From the NCBI GenBank assembly GCA_934643825.1, contig CAKUCW010000046.1:1-17331 (forward strand): a DNA stretch of 17,331 bases, written 5' to 3'. A program made the translations under genes and the position numbers. Below are positions 7,960 through 14,003 of the stretch, one piece after another; the stretch's first letter is position 1, and each line of letters opens with the position of its first letter. This DNA is from an uncultured Clostridia bacterium (lineage in GTDB: Bacteria > Bacillota > Clostridia > Christensenellales > Aristaeellaceae). The notes beneath the pieces are model-generated. The model was not told where the DNA came from and did no database searches. It saw nothing but the letters and a program-made list of their open reading frames with translations.

Positions 7960-8499
7960 TCAAAAATTCGGCGGAGTGCAGACCCAAAGCACCGTCGCCG
8001 GGGTCTTACCCGTGTTTTCCAAATAGTGCTGCGATGACGGCTTGAAGGAAAAGCTGTCTCCCTTGCGCACGCGATACGCCTTGCCGCCGAGCATCAGTGT
8101 GACCGCGCCGGCAAGCACATGACCGAATTCCTCGCCCATATGCGGCAGATCCGTTTCCGTCCTGCTTCCCGGCTGAAGGGTGACCATAATCGGCTCGATA
8201 TCCTTCTTCTGTGCGTTGGGAATCAGCCAATGGATCGTCACGCCGTCGTTTTCCTTGATAAAAACATCTTCCTTGCGGCAGACGGGGTTATCCCCCTGCT
8301 CGTCGGAAAAAAACTCATGAAATGAGCTGCCCAGCGTCGTCAGAATGTCCTCAAGCGTAGAAAGGGACGGCGACGTCTGGTTGCTCTCCAGCTGGGAGAT
8401 GAATCCCTTGGAAAGCTCGCATCGATCCGCAAGCTCCTTCTGCGTCAGATTGTTTTTCTGGCGGAGGCTTCTCAGCTTGCCGCCGATATTGATTTCCAC
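7960..8499 (-). CDS. XRE-cupin transcriptional regulator of the pot operon
   Basis: A 179-residue DNA-binding regulator. Residues about 6-60 are an XRE helix-turn-helix (LRQKNNLTQKELADRCELSK, then FISQLESNQTSPSLSTL). Residues about 105-175 are a small cupin (LPHMGEEFGHVLAGAVTLML ... YRVRKGDSFSFKPSSQHYLEN) that would bind an effector. This architecture is that of PuuR-like regulators. The start is a GTG at 8499 after a GGGGG stretch; a nearby ATG (8513) is out of frame. As first gene of the operon, 12 bases before potA, it probably controls its own promoter and hence polyamine uptake. The effector, and whether it represses or activates, are inferred and unknown. Confidence 0.88.
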   Translation of the reverse strand: MEINIGGKLRSLRQKNNLTQKELADRCELSKGFISQLESNQTSPSLSTLEDILTTLGSSFHEFFSDEQGDNPVCRKEDVFIKENDGVTIHWLIPNAQKKDIEPIMVTLQPGSRTETDLPHMGEEFGHVLAGAVTLMLGGKAYRVRKGDSFSFKPSSQHYLENTGKTPATVLWVCTPPNF

Positions 8500-8511
8500 A
8501 AAAACGCCCCC

Positions 8512-8565
8512 ATGGTTTAGTAAAACAAAACTTTCGGGTTAATACTGCGTTGCAGATTAAACCAT
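8512..8565. promoter_or_regulatory. Candidate operator for the XRE-cupin regulator
   Basis: Inverted ATGGTTTA (8512-8519) and TAAACCAT (8558-8565) flank the transcription start, the second covering the -10. A further GGTTAAT (8537-8543) faces ATTAAACC (8556-8563), with CTGC-gtt-GCAG between them. The position over the -10 and start suits autorepression. That these are binding sites is inferred. Confidence 0.4.
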
Positions 8566-8584
8566 ATTTCCGCCCGCATGTCAA
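8556..8584 (-). promoter_or_regulatory. Promoter of the regulator-pot operon
   Basis: On the minus strand, TTGACA (8579-8584), a 17-base spacer and TTTAAT (8556-8561) give a near-consensus sigma-A promoter. Transcription would start near 8549, about 50 bases before the GTG start. Immediately upstream of the -35 the minus strand is A-rich. Confidence 0.75.
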
Positions 8585-8754
8585 GGCTTTTGAAAAAACT
8601 TTGCGCGTCAATCTTCGTTTTGTTCGGTTTTTCGCATTTTTCGTTTTTGATTTTTCGAAATTTTTCAGTTATTTTCAGGTTTTTGTGTTCCTGTTAAGTG
8701 AATATGAAATCTTGCTTTTCCTAAACTTTACGCCTGCGTCAGTCGTTTTTGCTC

Positions 8755-8783
8755 TTGACACGGGCGGCTGTTTTCTTTATCCT
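8755..8783 (+). promoter_or_regulatory. Promoter of the pyroglutamyl-peptidase gene
   Basis: TTGACA (8755-8760), a 17-base spacer and TATCCT (8778-8783). The -35 is perfect and the -10 matches four of six. It gives a leader of about 45 bases before the ATG at 8836. Confidence 0.6.
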
Positions 8784-8835
8784 TATCTTAATCCCACTGA
8801 ACCGCTTACCTCATTTTCACCAAGGAGGCTGCCGT

Positions 8836-9558
8836 ATGCGTTCTCTTTCCATTCTTCTGTGCGGTTATGGCTGGTTTGCCGGCATCCCCGACGGGGAAAC
8901 CAACAACGCGGAGCTGATTGCCCGTGCGCTGGACGGCGAAACCCTCATTCACAAGGATATCTGTGCCGACATTCACGGCATGACCATGCCCGTTCTCTGG
9001 AACGGCGCTTTTGAACCCGTCCAAAAGGCGATTGACGAACTGCACCCGGATGTCGTCCTCGCCTTGGGCACGGATGCACGCGCCAGCGCCATGCGTCCGG
9101 AGCCGTTTGGCGTCAACTGGCGCAAGGGGCGTGACGCGGGCGACAATCCGGAGGTCTATTCCCCAATTCTTGAAGGCGATGAAATCTGGCTGCGCGGCAC
9201 GCTTCCCTATGACGCGATGACCCGCGCCATGCTCGACGCCGGTGTTCCCGCGCAAACGGGCGCCCTGTCCCCTGCCGACGCGGACGCGCCCCTGCCCTTT
9301 AAAAGCACGACCGGCATGTATCTTTGCAACTATATGACCTATCGTCTGGCTCAGCTCAGCCGCGAAACCGGCTTACGCGCAGGCTTCATGCACGTTCCCA
9401 CGCAGCCGGAATACGCCTGCCGCCATCGAAAGCGCATGCTCGACGCCGCGCAAACGGACGAGGAGCGCACCCGCCTTCTCACCGCGCCCCTTGCCGCCAT
9501 GCCGCTTGAGATGATGGTCAAAGGCACAAGAGCCGCGCTGGAAGCCTGTCTTGATTAA
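8836..9558 (+). CDS. pcp: Pyroglutamyl-peptidase I (peptidase family C15), divergent
   Basis: Cytoplasmic cysteine peptidase that removes N-terminal pyroglutamate from peptides. The start at 8836 has AAGGAGG 8 bases upstream; the frame extends to 8749 without such a site. The 240 residues are slightly longer than usual (about 215). The N-terminal loop LLCGYGWFAG...ETNNAELIARAL corresponds to the family's GFxPFGG...NPS motif but is clearly altered. The catalytic triad is visible: Glu89 (RPEPFGVN), Cys164 in TTGMYLCNYMTY, and His186 in GFMHVPTQPE. The extra length is mostly a charged segment at residues about 190-215. It has its own promoter and diverges from the pot regulator. The family call rests on the Cys and His motifs; substrate preference may differ because the N-terminal loop is unusual. 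Confidence 0.82.
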   Translation: MRSLSILLCGYGWFAGIPDGETNNAELIARALDGETLIHKDICADIHGMTMPVLWNGAFEPVQKAIDELHPDVVLALGTDARASAMRPEPFGVNWRKGRDAGDNPEVYSPILEGDEIWLRGTLPYDAMTRAMLDAGVPAQTGALSPADADAPLPFKSTTGMYLCNYMTYRLAQLSRETGLRAGFMHVPTQPEYACRHRKRMLDAAQTDEERTRLLTAPLAAMPLEMMVKGTRAALEACLD

Positions 9559-9560
9559 AA

Positions 9561-9582
9561 AACGCCTCAAACGGAGGCTTTG
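9561..9582. terminator. Small hairpin after pcp, possible weak terminator
   Basis: GCCTC (9564-9568) and GAGGC (9574-9578) form a 5-bp stem with a 5-base loop. On the plus strand it is followed by only TTTGATT. On the minus strand it is followed by a run of T (complement of the A run 9557-9562). It may reduce read-through into the next gene. Confidence 0.4.
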
Positions 9583-9617
9583 ATTCCAATCCATAGCATC
9601 ACAAAAGGAGGGTTCTG

Positions 9618-10307
9618 ATGATGAAGTACGAAATCAAAGGCGGCAACCTGCCTGTGGTGATCTGCACCCTGCAAAGCGGTGAAACGATGATCACTGAAAG
9701 CGGCGCGATGAGCTGGATGAGTCCGAACATGAAGATGGAAACGGGCGCAAAGGGCGGTCTCGGCGGTGCTTTGGGACGCATGTTCTCCGGCGAATCCATG
9801 TTCCAAAATCGCTATACGGCGCATGGCGGCGAAGGGATGATCGCTTTCGCCTCCTGCTTCCCCGGTGAAATCCGTGCGGTGGAGATTACCCCCGAACACA
9901 GCCTCATCGTGCAGAAGCGCGGTTTTCTCGCCTGCACGGAGGGTGTGAATCTGTCCGTATTCTTCCAAAAGAAGTTCGGCACGGGTCTGTTCGGCGGCGA
10001 AGGCTTCATCATGCAGAAGCTATCCGGCAACGGCACGGCGTTTTTGGAAATCGACGGCTCGACCGTGGAATATGACCTTGAGCGCGGTCAATCGATGATC
10101 GTGGACACGGGCTATCTCGCCGCGATGGACGACACCTGCACAATGGAAATCGTCAGCGTGCCGGGGGTTAAAAACAAGCTGTTCGGCGGCGAAGGGCTGT
10201 TCAATACCGTCGTGCATGGACCGGGGCATATCATTTTGCAGACGATGCCGATTTCCGCCGTTGCAAACTGCCTGAGTCCCTTCTTCCCAAGCAGCAATAA
10301 CGGCTGA
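9618..10307 (+). CDS. TIGR00266 / AIM24 family protein
   Basis: A 229-residue protein of the TIGR00266 (AIM24, DUF124) family, recognised by the opening YEIKGGNLPVVICTLQSGETMITESGAMSWM, the middle MFQNRYTAHGGEGMIAFAS and ALVFQKRGFLACT-like segment, and the ending FGGEGLFNTVVHGPGHIILQTMPI. The family folds as a double-stranded beta-helix repeat of Gly-rich strands, and its biochemical role is not settled. No signal peptide or membrane segment is seen, so it is probably cytoplasmic. AAAGGAGG precedes ATG 9618; the next codon is also ATG (9621) and could be the true start. It lies 59 bases after pcp in the same direction, separated by a weak hairpin, and may share its transcript. Confidence 0.88.
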   Translation: MMKYEIKGGNLPVVICTLQSGETMITESGAMSWMSPNMKMETGAKGGLGGALGRMFSGESMFQNRYTAHGGEGMIAFASCFPGEIRAVEITPEHSLIVQKRGFLACTEGVNLSVFFQKKFGTGLFGGEGFIMQKLSGNGTAFLEIDGSTVEYDLERGQSMIVDTGYLAAMDDTCTMEIVSVPGVKNKLFGGEGLFNTVVHGPGHIILQTMPISAVANCLSPFFPSSNNG

Positions 10308-10359
10308 GGCTTCGCGCCCGCCGCCTGAGTTTTCAGCCCACAACGCAAAAGAACGGGAC

Positions 10360-10521
10360 TGTCAAGATTAAACCAAACATTTCAAGAAACAAATATCTAA
10401 GCATTTTTGGATATGGGGCTTTGCCCCATCGCCCCACCAAAGGGCTTTCCGCTCGCCCTTTGGAAACCTTCGGGCACAAATACTTATTTTTTCTTGAAAT
10501 ATCAGTGTTGTTAGCTTGACA
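10360..10521 (+). mobile_element. MITE-like palindromic element, copy A
   Basis: A 162-base non-coding element bounded by TGTCAAG and CTTGACA. A second inverted pair, TTTCAAGAAA and TTTCTTGAAA, lies just inside each end, giving related ends of about 30 bases. The interior holds two strong hairpins: GGGGC-ttt-GCCCC (10415-10427) and CCAAAGGGC/GCCCTTTGG (10437-10445 with 10455-10463). A copy about 98% identical lies inverted at 12870-13032. The dinucleotide ac flanks both sides, a possible 2-bp target duplication. No transposase is present, so movement would need one in trans. It sits between the convergent ends of the TIGR00266 and transporter genes and may also act as a transcript end structure. 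Confidence 0.75.
10437..10463. repeat. Perfect 9-bp hairpin in element copy A
   Basis: CCAAAGGGC and GCCCTTTGG pair perfectly around a 9-base loop (10446-10454). The same hairpin is in copy B, where the loop differs by one base, so the stem is kept and the loop varies. Confidence 0.85.
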
Positions 10522-10581
10522 ACCCCGCTCTTTTTTACGCATAAAATTATTGCATCTTTCGGGCTTGGCATTTCCCGCTGC

Positions 10582-11451
10582 TCAGGCTTCCTTCTTCGGC
10601 GCAAGCTCGCTGACCAGCAGCGCAGCAAAGATGATCGCAAAGCCCACGCCCATTTGCAGCGTGACCTTTTCGCCCAGCAGCAGACAGGAAAACAGCACGC
10701 CGAACACCGATTCCAGCGAAAGCAGGATGACCGCGTGCGACGCGGGCGCCATACTCTGTCCGATATTTTGCAGGCTCATCGCAATCGTCGTCGAGAAGAT
10801 GGCGATATACAGCAGCCCGCCGACGGAACCGAGGGTAAACTCCATCGGCATGCCGCGCTCAAAAATCACGCTGTATATGCCTGCGAACAGCGCACAGAAC
10901 GCAAATTGCAGCACGATCAGCGCATAGGTGTTCGTCTTCTGCTGACAACGCTCGACGGCGATGATATGCGCCGCATAGAACACGCCGCAGATCAGCGTCA
11001 GGATATCGCCGATATTCAGCCCGCCGCCCTCGCCGTCCAGCGAAAGAAGCCCGATGCCCAGCAGCATCATGCACGCCGCCAGCAGCGTGCTTTTTTGCAG
11101 CTTCTGCCCAAAGAGCAGGCGGCAGCCGAACGGAACCAGCAGCACATAAATCGTCGTCAGAAATGCATTCTTGCCCGCCGTCGTATACTGAAGCCCGATC
11201 GTCTGAATCAGATAGGCGCAGCACAGCAGAAGCCCGACCAGCGCACCGCGGATGACGTCCGCCTTTTTAATCCCCTTCAGGTGCTTTCTGAAAAGCACCG
11301 CCGTGATTGCTGCGCCTATCACATAGCGCATGGCAATAATGGCGCCGGGCGCAAAGCTGTCCAGCGTATTTTTGACCACAGCAAACGCGCTGCCCCAAAT
11401 CAACGCGGTCAGTAAAAGCAAACCGTCTGCCAGAACTTCTTTTTTGGTCAT
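10582..11451 (-). CDS. DMT superfamily transporter (EamA domains)
   Basis: A 289-residue membrane protein with about ten hydrophobic segments in two EamA halves. The first half begins LLLLTALIWGSAFAVVKNTL and contains YLIQTIGLQYTTAGKNAFLT. The second begins IGDILTLICGVFYAAHIIAVE and contains LSLESVFGVLFSCLLLGEKVT. These are hallmarks of the drug/metabolite transporter superfamily, which exports or imports small metabolites; the substrate cannot be told. The C-terminus ends in PKKEA. The ribosome binding site before 11451 (AGGGAA, 12 bases off) is weak. It diverges from the TelA-family gene and lies between the two inverted element copies. Confidence 0.9.
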   Translation of the reverse strand: MTKKEVLADGLLLLTALIWGSAFAVVKNTLDSFAPGAIIAMRYVIGAAITAVLFRKHLKGIKKADVIRGALVGLLLCCAYLIQTIGLQYTTAGKNAFLTTIYVLLVPFGCRLLFGQKLQKSTLLAACMMLLGIGLLSLDGEGGGLNIGDILTLICGVFYAAHIIAVERCQQKTNTYALIVLQFAFCALFAGIYSVIFERGMPMEFTLGSVGGLLYIAIFSTTIAMSLQNIGQSMAPASHAVILLSLESVFGVLFSCLLLGEKVTLQMGVGFAIIFAALLVSELAPKKEA

Positions 11452-11503
11452 GTTCTTCGGATTCCCTTCGTATAAAAATCTGTCTCAGGCGCAGCTGAGC
11501 CTT

Positions 11504-11532
11504 ATTCTATCACAACCCGCTTCTAAAGAAAA
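11504..11532 (-). promoter_or_regulatory. Probable promoter of the EamA transporter
   Basis: On the minus strand, TAGAAT (11504-11509) preceded by TGA makes an extended -10. TTTTCT (11527-11532), 17 bases further up, is a poor -35. It lies back to back with the telA promoter, the two -35 boxes being 2 bases apart. Confidence 0.4.
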
Positions 11533-11534
11533 GC

Positions 11535-11563
11535 TTTACACCTCCATGTGTTTGGTGTATCAT
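11535..11563 (+). promoter_or_regulatory. Promoter of the TelA-family gene
   Basis: TTTACA (11535-11540), a 17-base spacer and TATCAT (11558-11563). Both boxes match the consensus at five of six positions. Leader of about 55 bases to the ATG at 11624. Confidence 0.65.
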
Positions 11564-11623
11564 GAGAAGTAAGCAAGACGCAGAACATGCTTTCAAATCT
11601 GACAGAAAAAGGAGTTCATGACG

Positions 11624-12826
11624 ATGGACGATAAAACCATGCCCACGCTGGTTCTTCCCGGCGAAGAAACCGAAAAGACGCCTGAGACCGCTCCTGCGGC
11701 AGCCGCCGCGGCTGTTCAGGCTGCGCCCGCACCCGAAGCCGCGCCTGTCGCTGCTCAAACCATCGAGCCGGTAGACGCCAAGGACGACTCTCTGAATTTT
11801 GATAACCTGACGCCCGAAGAGCAGGCTGCGGTTCTCGCCTTTGTCGAGCGCATCGACATCCACAACAGCGAAACCGTTCTCAAATACGGCAACGCCGCGC
11901 AGACCAAAATTTCTCAGTTCTCCGACAAGATTCTGGAAGACGTCAAGACCAAAGACACCGGCGCCATCTCCGATATGCTGACCAACCTCGTCGCCGAGCT
12001 GAAGGGCTTTGACGTGGACGAAGGCAAGAAGGGCGGCTTCCTCGGTCTGTTCAAAAAAGCCGGGAACAGCATCACCCAGCTTCGCGCCAAGTATGACAAG
12101 GTTGAGGAAAACGTTGCGCAGATCATCCTCTCCCTGCAGAACCATCAGAAGCAGCTCATCTCCGACTGTAAGATGCTCGACGAGCTTTACGCGCAGAACG
12201 AGCAGTATTATCATGAGCTGACGCTCTATATCGTCGCGGGCGAAATCAAGCTCAAAAAGCTCCGTGAGGAAGAGCTGCCGCCGATGCTCGCCAAGGCGCA
12301 GCAGACCGCCGACCCCGCCGACGCACAGGCTGCCAACGATTTCAGCCAGCTCATCGAGCGCTTTGAAAAGCGCATCCATGACCTGAAGCTGACGCGCATG
12401 GTTTCCGTGCAGATGGGTCCGCAGATTCGCCTGATGCAGAACAACGACAACGTGCTTGCCGAGCGCATTCAGTCTACGATTGCGAACACCATCCCGCTCT
12501 GGAAGAGCCAGATGGTCATCGCGATGGGCATGCAGCACGCCGAGAGCGCCCTGAACGCGCAGAAGTCCGTGACAGATATGACCAACGAGCTGCTCCGCTC
12601 CAACGCCGAGCGTTTGAAGATGGGCACCATCGAAACCGCCAAGGAAGCCGAGCGCGGCGTGGTCGATCTGGAAACCATCCGCACGGCGAACACCGCGCTC
12701 ATCGATACGCTGACGGAAGTTCAGAAGATCCAGCGCGAAGGTGCGCAGAAGCGTGCCGCCGCTTCCATCGAGCTGGGACGACTGGAAAAAGAACTTCGCG
12801 ACAAGATCTTGGAAGTCAACAATTAA
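11624..12826 (+). CDS. TelA family toxic-anion resistance protein
   Basis: A 400-residue protein of the TelA/KlaA family (PF05816), named for tellurite resistance in plasmids but widespread in Bacillota, with a mostly unclear role in envelope or stress tolerance. Residues about 20-50 are Ala/Pro-rich and low-complexity. The rest is highly charged and helical with coiled-coil character. Diagnostic stretches are KKGGFLGLFKKAGNSITQLRAKYDKV, LYIVAGEIKL, RMVSVQMGPQIRLMQNNDN and IPLWKSQMVIAMG. Start 11624 is preferred because the AAGGAG site is 9 bases before it; an in-frame ATG at 11618 is only 3 bases from that site. No membrane segment is seen. It is transcribed divergently from the EamA transporter, and both lie between the inverted elements. 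No tellurium genes (terZ/terD type) are nearby. Confidence 0.92.
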   Translation: MDDKTMPTLVLPGEETEKTPETAPAAAAAAVQAAPAPEAAPVAAQTIEPVDAKDDSLNFDNLTPEEQAAVLAFVERIDIHNSETVLKYGNAAQTKISQFSDKILEDVKTKDTGAISDMLTNLVAELKGFDVDEGKKGGFLGLFKKAGNSITQLRAKYDKVEENVAQIILSLQNHQKQLISDCKMLDELYAQNEQYYHELTLYIVAGEIKLKKLREEELPPMLAKAQQTADPADAQAANDFSQLIERFEKRIHDLKLTRMVSVQMGPQIRLMQNNDNVLAERIQSTIANTIPLWKSQMVIAMGMQHAESALNAQKSVTDMTNELLRSNAERLKMGTIETAKEAERGVVDLETIRTANTALIDTLTEVQKIQREGAQKRAAASIELGRLEKELRDKILEVNN

Positions 12827-12827
12827 A

Positions 12828-12854
12828 CCGGCGTGATGCATCCTGCATCCCCGG
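12828..12854 (+). terminator. Stem-loop after the TelA gene, no T run
   Basis: GATGCA-tcc-TGCATC (12835-12849) with outer CCGG/CCGG pairing (12828-12831, 12851-12854). It lies just after the stop but has no T run, so it may be a 3' end-stabilising hairpin rather than a true intrinsic terminator. Confidence 0.4.
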
Positions 12855-12869
12855 CTCTGCCAAAGGGGC

Positions 12870-13032
12870 TGTCAAGCCAACAACACTGATATTTCAAGAA
12901 AAAACTAAGTATTTGTGCCCGAAGGTTTCCAAAGGGCGACCGGAAAGCCCTTTGGTGGGGCGATGGGGCAAAGCCCCATATCCAAAAATGCTTAGATATT
13001 TGTTTCTTGAAATGTTTGGTTTAATCTTGACA
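12870..13032 (-). mobile_element. MITE-like palindromic element, copy B (inverted)
   Basis: The reverse complement of copy A (10360-10521), 163 bases long. By eye the two differ by two substitutions and one extra base. The same TGTCAAG ends, subterminal TTTCAAGAAA pair and two hairpins are present. The dinucleotide gc flanks both sides. It ends 32 bases before the start of the Abi gene, so it has replaced or become part of that gene's promoter region. Confidence 0.75.
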
Positions 13033-13064
13033 GCTCCTTGTTTTGTAGAAAGGAGCTTACCCTT

Positions 13065-13982
13065 ATGAATGCACGGGGCAAGCATTACCATCCCGTCAAG
13101 CCTGCACGCAGTTACAGCGAGCAGTTTTCCCGCCTGACGGACGTCCACGGTCTGATCATCGACGACGAAGCGCGGGCACGCTACATCCTCTCTACCGTCA
13201 ACTATTACCGTCTGACGACCTACGGCAAACATCTGCGCCGCGCCGATAACCCGGATCTCTTTCTGCCCGGCGTGTCGCTGGAAACGCTGTACAGCCTGTA
13301 TCAGTTTGACATGAATCTGCGCCATCTGCTGCTGCCGGTGCTGGAATTTTTCGAGATACAGCTTCGAGCCAAAATCGCCTATCAGCTTGCCATCACTTAC
13401 GGTTCCATGGGCTACATGGACGCGGAGAATTTCCGCGCCGAAACACTACCCAACGGTTCTTCCATCCACAAAAACCTGATCGGCAAATTCAAAAACGAGG
13501 TCAAGCGGCAGGGCGCACTCCCTTTCGTGCGCCATCACAACATCAAATACGGCGGCCAGTTTCCGATCTGGGTCGCCGTCGAATTGTTTACTTTCGGTAT
13601 GCTCGGTTCGCTGTTTGACCTGATGCGCGAAAACGATCAGCGTGCCGTCAGCCGGGAATATAACCTCTCGCCGGAGTCGCTTTCGCGGCTGATTGCCTCC
13701 GCTGTGGATGTGCGCAACATCTGCGCACACTATAACCGGCTCTACAATCGGGTACTCGACGATCAGCCGCTTCTGCCAAATCGCCTGCGCCTTTACGAAA
13801 GCGACCGTCTTTTCCCGCTTCTGCTCGCCTTTGCGCATGTGCTGGGGCGCGAACGCGTATTGAATCGGCTGATCACGGGGCTTTCGCTGCTCGAAGCGGA
13901 TTATCCCGAGGCTGACCTGTCGCTCTGCGGCTTTCCCGAGGATTGGCGCTCCATTCTGGAAGCGGAAGCCGCGCAGGCGTAA
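13065..13982 (+). CDS. Abi_2 family abortive-infection protein (AbiD/AbiF-like)
   Basis: A 305-residue protein of the Abi_2 family (PF07751), related to lactococcal AbiD/AbiF, whose members stop phage propagation by halting the infected cell. The N-terminus shows the family pattern KPARSYSEQFSRL...GLIIDD...A...L..VNYYRLTTYG (residues about 12-54), then FPIWVAVELFTFGMLGSLF (about 166-184). The key motif is RNICAH at residues 217-222 in DVRNICAHYNRLYNR, an Rx4H motif like that of HEPN RNases, so RNA cleavage is the likely activity. ATG 13065 has GGAG 9 bases upstream; an in-frame TTG at 13038 is poorer. A solitary gene without a visible antitoxin partner. Its upstream region is taken up by element copy B and no clear promoter is seen. 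It converges on mnmE with only 21 bases between stops. Confidence 0.88.
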   Translation: MNARGKHYHPVKPARSYSEQFSRLTDVHGLIIDDEARARYILSTVNYYRLTTYGKHLRRADNPDLFLPGVSLETLYSLYQFDMNLRHLLLPVLEFFEIQLRAKIAYQLAITYGSMGYMDAENFRAETLPNGSSIHKNLIGKFKNEVKRQGALPFVRHHNIKYGGQFPIWVAVELFTFGMLGSLFDLMRENDQRAVSREYNLSPESLSRLIASAVDVRNICAHYNRLYNRVLDDQPLLPNRLRLYESDRLFPLLLAFAHVLGRERVLNRLITGLSLLEADYPEADLSLCGFPEDWRSILEAEAAQA

Positions 13983-14003
13983 AAACGAATCTCTCTCCGC
14001 TTT

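Larger units (their letters stand above)
8500..8835. other. Divergent intergenic region, regulator-pot / pcp
   Basis: This 336-base gap holds two outward promoters (minus at 8556-8584, plus at 8755-8783), the operator candidate next to the regulator start, and between them a T-rich stretch (8618-8684) with repeated TTTTT tracts. I see no open frame with a ribosome binding site, no RNA gene and no terminator in it. Confidence 0.7.

Noticed and set aside
3753..8037. Several 300-440 codon plus-strand frames opposite the pot operon
   Set aside because: They mirror the pot genes, are rich in His, Arg and Gln in a way typical of antisense reading, and lack ribosome binding sites. The minus-strand proteins carry complete family motifs.
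8511..8513. ATG at 8513 as start of the XRE-cupin gene
   Set aside because: It is out of frame with the helix-turn-helix protein. The in-frame GTG at 8499 gives the complete N-terminus.
10333..10542. Small minus-strand frame across element copy A, and the similar frame at 12894-13325 across copy B
   Set aside because: They translate the palindromic element (KYLSIFGYGALPH-type peptide) and flanking DNA in different contexts. The conserved feature is the hairpin structure, not a protein.
11510..12841. Long minus-strand frame opposite the TelA gene
   Set aside because: Antisense shadow. The plus strand has promoter, ribosome binding site and a full TelA-family protein.
13026..13064. TTGACA at the end of element copy B as a -35 box for the Abi gene
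   Set aside because: No -10-like sequence at 15-19 bases downstream, where the sequence runs into the ribosome binding site. The TTGACA is simply the element's terminal repeat.
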